64,000 bases of DNA from NCBI GenBank assembly GCA_031399085.1, contig JANNOQ010000045.1:124001-188000 (forward strand), read 5' to 3'. Under the pieces are notes generated by a model, which did not search any database, was not told the origin of the DNA, and worked only from the letters and a program-made list of their open reading frames with translations. Made by a program: the position numbers and the translations under genes. This stretch comes from R-RK-3 sp031399085 (GTDB taxonomy: Bacteria > Pseudomonadota > Alphaproteobacteria > Rhizobiales > Rhodomicrobiaceae). The number at the start of each line of letters is the position of its first letter. Position 1 is the first letter of the stretch. This document shows, piece after piece, positions 1 through 7,997 of this stretch.

Positions 1-213
1 GGCCTGGCGCAGGGATTTAGGCGTGAAGACCGGAATGCCCGCCTCTTCGGCGAAGTGATGCACGGCCGATTTTCGCGCCGCCATACCGCGCCCGGCGGAC
101 CTTGGCGGCTGGGTATAGACGGCCAGCACATCGTGACCTACAGCCACAAGTTCGGAGAGCGGCGGCACCGCGAAATCCGGAGTGCCCATGAAAATCACGC
201 GCAATGGAACCAT
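1..213 (-). CDS. fmt: Methionyl-tRNA formyltransferase, N-terminal part (cut by window edge)
   Basis: Only the first 71 codons lie in the window. They read MVPLRVIFMGTPDFAVPPL and continue to the GIPVFTPKSLRQ segment typical of the formyltransferase Rossmann domain. The enzyme transfers a formyl group from 10-formyltetrahydrofolate to Met-tRNAi for translation initiation. The gene follows def on the same strand after about 107 bp; def-fmt is a common pairing because deformylase later removes the same formyl group. The start at 213 puts the conserved MGTPDFA motif near residue 9, as usual. Catalytic residues lie outside the window, so integrity cannot be judged. Confidence 0.93.
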   Translation of the reverse strand, partial: MVPLRVIFMGTPDFAVPPLSELVAVGHDVLAVYTQPPRSAGRGMAARKSAVHHFAEEAGIPVFTPKSLRQA

Positions 214-320
214 GCCTTTCAGCCTCTTGCGGCCTCGCGGCGTTCGGATTTTTCTTCAATAACGCCAAAACCGGCGAATGCTGAAGCGCTGATTGTGCGG
301 CCAGGGACGATCATCGCGGC

Positions 321-839
321 TCAAAGGTCCATCTCGTCGCGGCGGGCCTTCCGGAACTTTCGGACCAATACGTGCCGTTTCAGCCGCGACAGATGATCGA
401 TGAACAGCACGCCGTTCAAATGGTCGATCTCGTGCTGCGCGACGGTCGCTATGTGACCTTCAAGCCGTTCCTCGCGCATTTCGCCCTCGCGGCTGAGATA
501 GCGCAGCACCACTGTGGACGGCCGTTCCACTTCGGCAAAAATCTCGGGGATCGACAGGCAGCCTTCCTCATAAACCCGGAGCGCCTCGCCAAGCTGGAGG
601 ATCTCTGGATTGAGGAAAAAGCGCGGCGCGGGCGGCTGCTCGCCCTTGGCCAGATCTGCCACGAAGATGCGGCGGGACACTCCGACTTGCGGCGCGGCGA
701 GACCGACCCCGGGCGCGACATACATGGTTTCCAGCATGTCGTCCAGAAGACGCAGAGTGTCGCGGTCGATCCGCTCAACCGGCGCGGCGACGGCGCGCAG
801 GATCGGATCGGGATAGAGGATGATGGGTCGCTTGGCCAT
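321..839 (-). CDS. def: Peptide deformylase
   Basis: Metalloenzyme that removes the N-formyl group from nascent proteins. All three family motifs are present in the 172-residue product: GVGLAAPQ (44-51), EGCLSIP (92-98, with the metal-binding Cys94) and QHEIDH (135-140, metal-binding His136 and His140 with catalytic Glu137). The frame stays open to a TTG at 875, but I chose the ATG at 839 because the protein then begins MAKRPIILYPDP, as deformylases normally do. It lies upstream of fmt on the same strand, probably as one operon. The region upstream (840-1094) separates it from divergent glycosyltransferase genes. Confidence 0.96.
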   Translation of the reverse strand: MAKRPIILYPDPILRAVAAPVERIDRDTLRLLDDMLETMYVAPGVGLAAPQVGVSRRIFVADLAKGEQPPAPRFFLNPEILQLGEALRVYEEGCLSIPEIFAEVERPSTVVLRYLSREGEMREERLEGHIATVAQHEIDHLNGVLFIDHLSRLKRHVLVRKFRKARRDEMDL

Positions 840-1094
840 GCCGGTTGAGATAAGCGGAATGCCGGACTTGGTCAACGGCGGCTTTTTGTAACTATGGTTG
901 GGAAGTGTTCACTGTTCGTTTTCATTCCGTTGCCAAACCGCGCATACACACAAAATCGTCTGGTGGCGCTTCTAGCAACGATGTTATCAGTCTAGTCCAC
1001 AATGCAAAATAAGACCATGTAAAGCGGTGGCATTTTCGCCGGCCTTCGGAGCTGCAACCGTACGCTCGATTAAAGACGCTAAGGAGAGTTGGGT

Positions 1095-2102
1095 TTGTTG
1101 TCCGGCAAAGGTATCTCCGAGAACGACGTTCTCCTGTTCTACAAGGAGTTTGAGGTCGATAAGTTTGTCCGCGGTGACCGATATCTAAAGCGGGTAGTCC
1201 GGCCATTTTGGAATATGGTTCACAGCCGTCAAAAAAAAACCGGCTTTAAGGTTTCATTCGAAAATCTTTGTCAGAGCTTACGGCTCGCCGGCTTCAATGT
1301 GCGTGTTAACGAATACGCTGTGGCGCGGCGCAATCCTCGCCATCCGGTTGGCGCGGTGGGCTTTCCAACTGTTCTGGACAATTGGGATTTGGAAAATCCC
1401 GCCTTGCTTGGACCCTCGCTCTACGATCATCCCGGACTTGCACCTACCTTGTTCGACGACAAACGATTTCGCAAATATCTGGTCCTGGCCGACTGGATGC
1501 TCGATTTGTTTACTCCGACCTATGGAGACCGGTGCGTCCAGTGGTTCGCGGGCATCGATTTGGCGCAATGGCCGGATCGCTCAGCGGACCCGAAGTCGAT
1601 CGACTTTTTGATCTATGACAAGATCCGCTGGGACCACGAGTGCCTAGAGCGCGAACTGCTCGAACCGATCCGCCGGCATGTCAGTGAACACGGCTACAAG
1701 GCGCACGACATCCGTTACGCGTTCCACGATCACGCCACCTTTAAGGAATTGCTGGCGCGGTCGCGGGCGATGATTTTTGTCTGCGAGCACGAAACCCAGG
1801 GCCTCGCCTATCAGGAAGCCATGGCGTCGGGCGTGCCGGTGCTTGCCTGGGATCGGGGCTTCTGGGCCGATCCGTTGTGGAAGCGTTTTAGCGATTCCGC
1901 GCCGCCGGCATCCTCGGTCCCATTTTTTGCTCCGGACTGCGGCGAGCGATTCCGCTCCATTGAGGAATTTCCCGCCGCATTCGACCGATTTTTGGCCAAT
2001 CTGCCAAACTACGATCCACGCGAATATGTGCGCCAAAATCTTTCGCAGGAACGGTCGGCGCGCATCTATGCCGACACCTATTTCAGCCTTGCTGGCGGCT
2101 GA
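1095..2102 (+). CDS. Glycosyltransferase (GT-B type, family 1/4-like)
   Basis: About 336 residues. The C-terminal half has a GT-B donor-site signature: SRAMIFVCEHETQGLAYQEA, then MASGVPVLAWD (about 240-260), in which the acidic residue and following small residues resemble the E-x7-E region of retaining glycosyltransferases. The sugar donor and acceptor cannot be told. Start: AAGGAG at 1081-1086 lies 2 nt before a TTG at 1089 and 8 nt before a TTG at 1095, so 1095 is preferred. A run of nine A residues at 1231-1239 lies within the codons for Gln-Lys-Lys-Thr, which is unusual in this GC-rich genome. The gene is followed after 5 nt by a second glycosyltransferase, so they are probably co-transcribed for a surface glycan. 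Confidence 0.75.
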   Translation: MLSGKGISENDVLLFYKEFEVDKFVRGDRYLKRVVRPFWNMVHSRQKKTGFKVSFENLCQSLRLAGFNVRVNEYAVARRNPRHPVGAVGFPTVLDNWDLENPALLGPSLYDHPGLAPTLFDDKRFRKYLVLADWMLDLFTPTYGDRCVQWFAGIDLAQWPDRSADPKSIDFLIYDKIRWDHECLERELLEPIRRHVSEHGYKAHDIRYAFHDHATFKELLARSRAMIFVCEHETQGLAYQEAMASGVPVLAWDRGFWADPLWKRFSDSAPPASSVPFFAPDCGERFRSIEEFPAAFDRFLANLPNYDPREYVRQNLSQERSARIYADTYFSLAGG

Positions 2103-2107
2103 CGGCC

Positions 2108-3562
2108 ATGGTCCGGTTGCCGCAATCAGCGACCCCCGCGCCGGTGGTCTCGGTTATCATGGCGAATTATTGCGGCGCGGCGCATATCGCATCCGCGCTC
2201 GATTCGGTTCGGGCGCAAACTCTCGCCGACATTGAAATCATTGTTTCCGACGACCGATCCACCGACGCCAGCACCGAGATCGTGCGCCAAGCCATGCGGT
2301 CCGATCCGCGGGTCCAGCTTATCGTCGCGGAGGCGAATAGAGGCCCCGCAGCCGCCCGCAACCTGGCGCTGGAGCGCGTGCGGGGCGAATGGATTGCTAT
2401 CGTCGACTCCGACGACATCATTCATCCCGAGCGTTTCGAGCGGCTGCTGCTCTACGCCCGGCGCTTTGAGGCGGACATCATAGCCGACGATCTGCTGTTC
2501 TTTGCCGACACCGGCCCCGCCTTGACAGCCACCCTACTTGGCGATCGGGCGGCCAGCGGGCCTATGAATTTATCGGCCGAGGATTTCATTCGCAGCAACG
2601 TATTCGGCTCCGGCCTCCCGCCGCTTGGATATCTCAAGCCGGTTTTTAAGCGCACAACGCTGGGGTTGCTGCGCTACGACGAGGGTCTGCGCATCGGCGA
2701 AGACTACGATTTTTTGCTGCGCGTTCTCCTCGCTGGCGCCAGATGCTTCCTGGTACCGGAATTGTTCTACCTCTACCGGCGGCATTCCAGATCGATTTCG
2801 CACAGGCTTTCCGAGGCCAGCGTCAATGCAATGGTGCAAAGCCAGGCCGTGTTCATCAAGGACCATGGACCGTTCGACTCCAGCGTCGGCCGGCTGTTGG
2901 CGTCGCGACTGGCATCGCTAGGACGCGCCGCCGCTTTCGAGCGCTTGGTCACGGCGATTAAAACACGGCAATTTGGACGCGCATCGAGGGTGATGGTGTC
3001 CCACCCGATGCTGGCCCCATCGCTGTTCAGATCGATGTCGGATCATTTCGCGTCGCGGCTCACGCGCGAAGCAAAGATCCAACGACCGCAATCACCAATT
3101 GTCTTCTCGGCTGGACCGCTGGGGAGGTCAATGTTTGAGGCAATTCGCGGGGCTTTTACATTGGGCGATGATGCCAGGTTGATTCGGGTCCCGTCATATG
3201 TTCGACCCGACGCATTGAATCCAAGCGATAATACGGCCCGCAATCTTTGGACCGACCTGGCGAAGATGGGCGTCGGCCCGGGGCCTGAATTTGTGAGCTG
3301 CGGCGCCGCTGGAATTTACGCAGCGGCGTTCTTGCCAAAACGGGTCATTGCTGGCGCGGTGCTCGACGATATAACAGAGATTGATCTTTTATTGTCAGTA
3401 GGCCTTGCGGATCCCCCGCCTTTGCTCGTTTCGAACGCTGTATATGCGACAAATCGGCTACCGAGCGCCGCCGGGCAATTCGGCGATTATCATTATATTC
3501 CGGCGCTCCCGCAGCATCGCGGACCCAGCATGCAAACACCATTGGACGCCGAATCAGCATAG
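2108..3562 (+). CDS. Family 2 glycosyltransferase with an extra C-terminal domain
   Basis: 484 residues. Residues 12-115 form a GT-A domain: VVSVIMANY at the start, DIEIIVSDDRSTD (nucleotide binding) and WIAIVDSDD with the metal-binding D-x-D motif. RIGEDYDFLLR near 200 matches the E-D acceptor/catalytic-base region of GT2 enzymes such as ExoO. After about residue 310 comes a segment of roughly 170 residues (SAGPLGRSMFEAIRGAF onward) that is not part of a normal GT2 and that I cannot assign. It follows the upstream glycosyltransferase by 5 nt with no terminator. Inferred role: adds one sugar in a capsular or exopolysaccharide or lipopolysaccharide pathway. No polymerase, flippase or other cluster gene is nearby. 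Confidence 0.82.
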   Translation: MVRLPQSATPAPVVSVIMANYCGAAHIASALDSVRAQTLADIEIIVSDDRSTDASTEIVRQAMRSDPRVQLIVAEANRGPAAARNLALERVRGEWIAIVDSDDIIHPERFERLLLYARRFEADIIADDLLFFADTGPALTATLLGDRAASGPMNLSAEDFIRSNVFGSGLPPLGYLKPVFKRTTLGLLRYDEGLRIGEDYDFLLRVLLAGARCFLVPELFYLYRRHSRSISHRLSEASVNAMVQSQAVFIKDHGPFDSSVGRLLASRLASLGRAAAFERLVTAIKTRQFGRASRVMVSHPMLAPSLFRSMSDHFASRLTREAKIQRPQSPIVFSAGPLGRSMFEAIRGAFTLGDDARLIRVPSYVRPDALNPSDNTARNLWTDLAKMGVGPGPEFVSCGAAGIYAAAFLPKRVIAGAVLDDITEIDLLLSVGLADPPPLLVSNAVYATNRLPSAAGQFGDYHYIPALPQHRGPSMQTPLDAESA

Positions 3563-3591
3563 CCTGCGGACGCGTCGCAAAGGAGTTCCGT

Positions 3592-4746
3592 ATGCAAGCC
3601 ATCCAGCATTGGCAAGTCAAGGGCGTGGCGATCGACCCGCTCTTGGTTTTCACCGTCATTTGCGGTCTCGCGCTAATCGGCCTCATCGCGCTCGTCGTCA
3701 TCATCTGGCGCAATGGGCAGGACCGAGGTCGCGAGGCGTTGCAGCGCCAGGCCGAGCAGCGCCTGTTCGAAGTCGAGGTCGCCGAGCTGAAGGGGCGGCT
3801 TTTGAGCATGGCCGAACTGACGGGTCAGGGCCAGGCTGAACTCGGCCGCGCCATTCACGAGCGGCTCGACCGGGTCAGCCAGAATCTCGGGCTCAATTTG
3901 GAGGAAACCACCCGCAAGACCTCGGAGAACCTTTCGCGGCTGAACGAGCGGCTGGCTGTGATCGACACGGCTCAGCGCAACATTACCGAGCTGTCAACCC
4001 GCGTCGTCTCGCTGCAGGACATTCTGGCGAACAAGCAACAGCGCGGCGCCTTCGGACAAATGCGCATGGAGACGATCATTCAGGACGGACTGCCGAGGGA
4101 CGCCTATAGCTTCCAGGCCACACTTTCGAACGGCAAGCGGCCCGACTGCCTCATTCATCTCCCAGGCTCGCCCGCGGGCGTGGTCGTCGACGCCAAATTC
4201 CCGCTCGAAGCCTTTGAAGCGCTACGGGCGGCAACCGACGACGCGGTTCGCAAGGAGGCGGTGCGCCGCATCAAGTCCGATGTCGGCAAGCATATCGAGG
4301 ATATTGCGGCAAGGTACACCGTGCCCGGCGAGACGCAGGACACCATGCTGATGTTCGTGCCTTCGGAATCAACCTATGCCGATTTGCACGAAAATTTCTC
4401 CGATCTGATCCAGAAGGCGCACCGCGTCCGCGTGGTGATTGTGTCACCGAATATGCTGATGCTCGCTGTGCAGACGATGCAGGCCATCATGAAGGATGTG
4501 CGGATGCGCGAACAGGCAGGCGTGATTCAGCGCGAGGTTGGCGTGCTCCTGACGGATGTCGGCCGGCTGAAAGAGCGAGTGCTGGATTTCCAAAAGCATT
4601 TCGGGCTGCTTGGCGGGGATATTGAGAAAATCCTCACCTCGACGGACAAGATCGCTAGCCGCAGCCGGAAGATCGAGAATCTCGATTTCGAGGAGGGGCG
4701 CGCAAAGACCATCGCCGCGAACGGTAATGGCACCCTTCCGTTGTAG
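3592..4746 (+). CDS. rmuC: RmuC family DNA recombination protein
   Basis: 384 residues. An N-terminal membrane segment (about 21-43, VFTVICGLALIGLIALVVII) is followed by a charged coiled-coil region (about 50-135) and then the RmuC domain with the nuclease-like core: RPDCLIHLPG, VVVDAKFPLEAFE, and later QDTMLMFVPSES. RmuC proteins limit DNA inversion at short inverted repeats and are thought to be membrane-anchored nucleases. The Asp and Lys of VDAKFP are the expected PD-(D/E)xK-like residues. AAAGGAG 7-13 nt upstream supports the ATG at 3592. It is downstream of the glycosyltransferases with a 29-nt gap, but no functional link is implied. Confidence 0.92.
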   Translation: MQAIQHWQVKGVAIDPLLVFTVICGLALIGLIALVVIIWRNGQDRGREALQRQAEQRLFEVEVAELKGRLLSMAELTGQGQAELGRAIHERLDRVSQNLGLNLEETTRKTSENLSRLNERLAVIDTAQRNITELSTRVVSLQDILANKQQRGAFGQMRMETIIQDGLPRDAYSFQATLSNGKRPDCLIHLPGSPAGVVVDAKFPLEAFEALRAATDDAVRKEAVRRIKSDVGKHIEDIAARYTVPGETQDTMLMFVPSESTYADLHENFSDLIQKAHRVRVVIVSPNMLMLAVQTMQAIMKDVRMREQAGVIQREVGVLLTDVGRLKERVLDFQKHFGLLGGDIEKILTSTDKIASRSRKIENLDFEEGRAKTIAANGNGTLPL

Positions 4747-5000
4747 TGTTTGGGGCGAGCAATGGTCCCGTGGACCGGCAGCGGCAAGGGCATCGACTCA
4801 AGGCGTCCATCTTGACTTCCGGTAAAAAGCGCAGCTTGCCTTAGCCACCGGGATGCCTCAGCTTCAATCGAAGGACTATCGACCGATCCAGCGAAAAGCT
4901 GGCGCCAGCGCTCCCAAAGCTATGAATAGAAATTGCGGGATCCCTGTCCGATCGGTGTTCGCTCGATCGTCCTATCGTCTGCTAACTCAAGGAGGCTCAA

Positions 5001-5354
5001 ATGCCCTATGTCGACGGATTCATACTTGCCGTGCCGAAGCAAAATATCGAGGCCTATAAGGAAATGGCGCGTAAAGCCGGCGACGTTTGGAAGGAGTACG
5101 GCGCGCTCGCCTATGTCGAATGCATTGGCGAAGATGTGCCTTATGGCGAACTGACCTCGTTCCCGCGTGCTGTGCAAGCCAAGGAGGACGAGATCGTCAT
5201 TTTCTCTTGGATCACGTACGAATCCCGCCAGCAGCGCGACGCGATCATGGCGAAGGTGATGCAGGATCCGCGGCTCCAGGACAGCATGGCGAATATGCCG
5301 TTTGACACCAAGCGCATGATCTTTGGCGGCTTCGAGACGTTCGTGGAGCTGTAG
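5001..5354 (+). CDS. DUF1428 family protein
   Basis: 117 residues, beginning MPYVDGFILAVPKQNIEAYK, with ECIGEDVPYGELTSFPR and a C-terminal FDTKRMIFGGFETFVE. This matches the DUF1428 (YbaA-like) family, small dimeric alpha/beta proteins with a ferredoxin-like fold and no proven activity. A strong AAGGAGG ends about 6 nt before the ATG. The preceding 254 bp (4747-5000) contain no convincing gene. Length and ends match the family, so the gene looks intact. Function unknown. Confidence 0.9.
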   Translation: MPYVDGFILAVPKQNIEAYKEMARKAGDVWKEYGALAYVECIGEDVPYGELTSFPRAVQAKEDEIVIFSWITYESRQQRDAIMAKVMQDPRLQDSMANMPFDTKRMIFGGFETFVEL

Positions 5355-5495
5355 CGCCGACCGGCGGCAAGCCACCCCTCTCAGCGATCACCGGTCGCGG
5401 CAACGGGCGAAATATTTCTTTGCGGCAAACCGCCCGGTTGTGTAACCGTGAACGCTTATGAGGGCTGTTTCTGGGGCATGGGTGGCGCGTAGCGT

Positions 5496-5891
5496 ATGCT
5501 AATACAATTGATCTACGCGTCGCGCCCGTTCGGGTTCGACGATCTGGCGCTCGCTGGAATTCTTGCTGTCGCGCGGTCGAACAACGCGCGTGACGGTATC
5601 ACCGGCGCGTTGATTTGCCGGGAAGATCTCTACCTGCAATTGCTGGAAGGTCCGCCGGATGTCGTGACGGCGGCGTTCGGGAGAATTTCGCGAGATAACC
5701 GCCATACCGAAGTTATCCGGCTCGTGTCCCGCGACGTGGAAAGCCGGCTTTTCCCTGAATGGGCGATGCGGGACGATCCGGTCCAGTCTTGGATGTGGAC
5801 GCAGGAGCAGGTGAAGGCCGGGGCGGTCGACGCGGCCTCGGAGGAAGATGTTCGAGCGGTTTTTGTCCGGCTGGCAACCGAGCTGCGCTAA
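5496..5891 (+). CDS. BLUF-domain blue-light photoreceptor (stand-alone)
   Basis: 131 residues that are essentially one BLUF (FAD-binding blue light) domain. The photocycle residues are visible: Tyr7 in LIYASRP, Asn30 in ARSNNARDGITGAL and Gln48 in LYLQLLEG, plus the FPEWAMRD segment near 90. Light rearranges hydrogen bonds around the flavin through this Tyr-Gln pair. There is no output domain in the protein, so it must signal through a partner. The obvious candidate is the EAL protein encoded convergently only 46 bp away, since BLUF and EAL domains are fused in BlrP1 and YcgF. The first ATG gives the standard BLUF N terminus. No clear Shine-Dalgarno sequence precedes it. Confidence 0.93.
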   Translation: MLIQLIYASRPFGFDDLALAGILAVARSNNARDGITGALICREDLYLQLLEGPPDVVTAAFGRISRDNRHTEVIRLVSRDVESRLFPEWAMRDDPVQSWMWTQEQVKAGAVDAASEEDVRAVFVRLATELR

Positions 5892-5937
5892 GACGGAGCT
5901 AGCCGCCGGCAAGCTCAACTCGAATGGCCGATCGCCG

Positions 5938-6705
5938 TCATGCCGCGTCCGGCATAGTCTTGGCGCCCTCCGGCCATGTCACCGCCGCCAAGCTGGAAAG
6001 CGCAGGCTTGGCAAGCAGATAGCCCTGCATCAGGCTGAAGCCGATATCGCGCAAGGCGTGGAACTCATCGGCGGTCTCCACTCCCTCGCAGATCGGCTCG
6101 ATGCCCAGATCGCGAAGCATGGCCAACGTGTTGCGAACGACCGTTTGCTTCACGCGATCCGTGCCGATACCGCGGATCAGTTCCATGTCCAACTTGACCA
6201 GATCCGGTTGAAACTTGGTCAGCAGTCCCAATCCAGCATAGCCCGCCCCGAAATCGTCGATCGCGGTTTTGAATCCCATCTCCCGGTAAGACCGCAGGAT
6301 GTTTAATATGTGGAGCGTGTCCAAGGGCTGGTTTTCGGTGAACTCGAAAATGATGCGATCGAGCGGAAAGCCCGTCCGCGCGGCGGTGGCCAGTGTCAGC
6401 TGAATGCACGCCTTGGGTTCGTAGACGGCATTGGGCAAAAAGTTGATCGAGAGATTGCCTCCTTGGGCCGCAATGTCGAGGCGCGCCGCCAATTCGATCG
6501 CCGTCGTCCGGCAAAGCTGGTCGAAAGCATAGCGGTTGTCCTCGACAACGCTGCCCAGCACGAAGCCGGCGCCTTGCCCCTCCAGCCCACGCACCAGCGC
6601 CTCGTGGGCAAACACGCTCCGCGCGTCGGCATTGACGATGGGTTGGAAGGCCATCGTAAACGGCATAGTGAAACCGGTACCGTCGCGGCAGCCAACACAG
6701 CTCAT
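5938..6705 (-). CDS. EAL-domain cyclic-di-GMP phosphodiesterase
   Basis: 255 residues, a single EAL domain. Catalytic features are intact: EAL at 35-37 (HEALVRG), the NFLPN Asn, the FEFTEN metal-binding Glu, DDFGAGYAGL (the Asp pair of loop 6), VKLDMELI (Lys), ICEGVET (Glu) and LMQGYLLAKP. It should therefore hydrolyse c-di-GMP. The N terminus carries a short MSCVGCRDG head with a C-x2-C pair before the PFTMAFQPIV strand, a possible metal or redox site. It has no membrane segment or sensor domain. It is convergent with the BLUF gene (46-bp gap), which suggests light control in trans. That is inference, as no direct interaction evidence exists here. Confidence 0.94.
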   Translation of the reverse strand: MSCVGCRDGTGFTMPFTMAFQPIVNADARSVFAHEALVRGLEGQGAGFVLGSVVEDNRYAFDQLCRTTAIELAARLDIAAQGGNLSINFLPNAVYEPKACIQLTLATAARTGFPLDRIIFEFTENQPLDTLHILNILRSYREMGFKTAIDDFGAGYAGLGLLTKFQPDLVKLDMELIRGIGTDRVKQTVVRNTLAMLRDLGIEPICEGVETADEFHALRDIGFSLMQGYLLAKPALSSLAAVTWPEGAKTMPDAA

Positions 6706-6874
6706 CCCGCCTACTCATTTCAAATGATGCAACGTTCGATTGTAAGCGCTGATTATAAACAGTCCGTATACCGCCTCCCCGCCACGCGCATGGGCGCTCC
6801 CGAACGAACGCGCTTGCGCCAGCGCTCCCTTCCGCCTATCGCCTACGTAGGACGCTTAAGCTGGACCAGTGGCC

Positions 6875-7996
6875 ATGCGCGAAGAATGGACCGGCGCGCG
6901 CCGTATCGTTGTCAAGATCGGCTCCGCCTTGCTCGTGGAAAAGGCGAGCGGCAAGCTCAAATCCGAATGGCTTGCCGCGCTCTCCGACGATGTTGCAGCG
7001 CTCAAGGCCGCCGGCCGCGATGTGCTGGTCGTGTCCTCCGGCGCGATTGCGCTTGGCCGGGGCGCGCTTGGCTTGCCGAAAGGACCGCTGAAGCTGGAGG
7101 AGAGCCAGGCGGCCGCCGCCGTCGGCCAGATCGCGCTCGCCCGCGCCTATCAGGAAATGTTCTCGGCGCGCGGAATGACTGCCGCGCAGATCCTTCTCAC
7201 GCTCAGCGACACAGAGGAGCGCCGCCTTTACCTCAACGCCCGCAGCACAATGTCCGCTCTGCTCGCGCTCGGCGCGGTGCCGGTCGTCAACGAGAACGAC
7301 ACGGTCGCGACGACCGAAATCCGCTATGGCGATAATGACCGGCTGGCCGCGCGGGTCGGCTCGATGATGAGCGCCGATTGTGTGGTGCTGCTCTCCGACA
7401 TTGACGGCCTATACAGCGCTCCGCCCGCGCTTGATCCCAACGCGCGACGGCTCGATGTGGTCGAGGAGATCACACCGGAGATCGAGGCGATGGCTGGCGA
7501 CGCGGGCAGCGAATTATCGCGCGGCGGCATGGTTACGAAGATCGCCGCCGCCAAGATCGCGGTGGCGGCGGGCGCGAACCTTGTCATCGCCAGCGGCAAA
7601 ATTCTCAATCCACTGCGGGGGCTGGGCGAAGGCGCGCCCTGCACCTGGTTCCTGGCGCGGGCCAATCCGGTGATTTCGCGCAAACGCTGGATCGCCGGAT
7701 CGCTGGAGCCACGCGGGACCATCACCATCGATGCCGGCGCGGCGGCCGCGCTCGACGCCGGGCGCAGCCTGTTGCCGGCGGGCGTAACCAAGGTCGAAGG
7801 CGCGTTTGATCGAGGCGACGCCGTGATCATCAAGAACCGCGAAGGCCGTGAACTCGGTCGCGGTCTCATCGCTTATTCCCGCGCCGACGCCGAGCGGCTG
7901 ACCGGCCGCAAGAGCGGTGAAATCGAAGCCATTTTGGGCTACCGTGGCCGCGCGGAGATGATCCATCGCGACGACATGGCGCTGAATAGGAGCTGA
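6875..7996 (+). CDS. proB: Glutamate 5-kinase
   Basis: First step of proline synthesis: phosphorylates L-glutamate to gamma-glutamyl phosphate in the cytosol. An amino-acid-kinase domain starts RRIVVKIGSALLV, with VVSSGAIALGRGALGLP, VPVVNENDTVATTEIRYGDND and ELSRGGMVTKIAAAKIA. A C-terminal PUA domain (from about 280, RGTITIDAGAAAALDAG) is present as in full-length ProB. GTG at 6869 and ATG at 6875 are both possible starts; neither has a good Shine-Dalgarno, and I prefer the ATG. proA follows after a single base, so the two enzymes, which channel a labile intermediate, are translationally coupled. Confidence 0.97.
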   Translation: MREEWTGARRIVVKIGSALLVEKASGKLKSEWLAALSDDVAALKAAGRDVLVVSSGAIALGRGALGLPKGPLKLEESQAAAAVGQIALARAYQEMFSARGMTAAQILLTLSDTEERRLYLNARSTMSALLALGAVPVVNENDTVATTEIRYGDNDRLAARVGSMMSADCVVLLSDIDGLYSAPPALDPNARRLDVVEEITPEIEAMAGDAGSELSRGGMVTKIAAAKIAVAAGANLVIASGKILNPLRGLGEGAPCTWFLARANPVISRKRWIAGSLEPRGTITIDAGAAAALDAGRSLLPAGVTKVEGAFDRGDAVIIKNREGRELGRGLIAYSRADAERLTGRKSGEIEAILGYRGRAEMIHRDDMALNRS

Positions 7997-7997
7997 G

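Noticed and set aside
922..1206. Minus-strand 94-residue frame
   Set aside because: It overlaps the start of the glycosyltransferase gene, resembles no protein and has no ribosome site.
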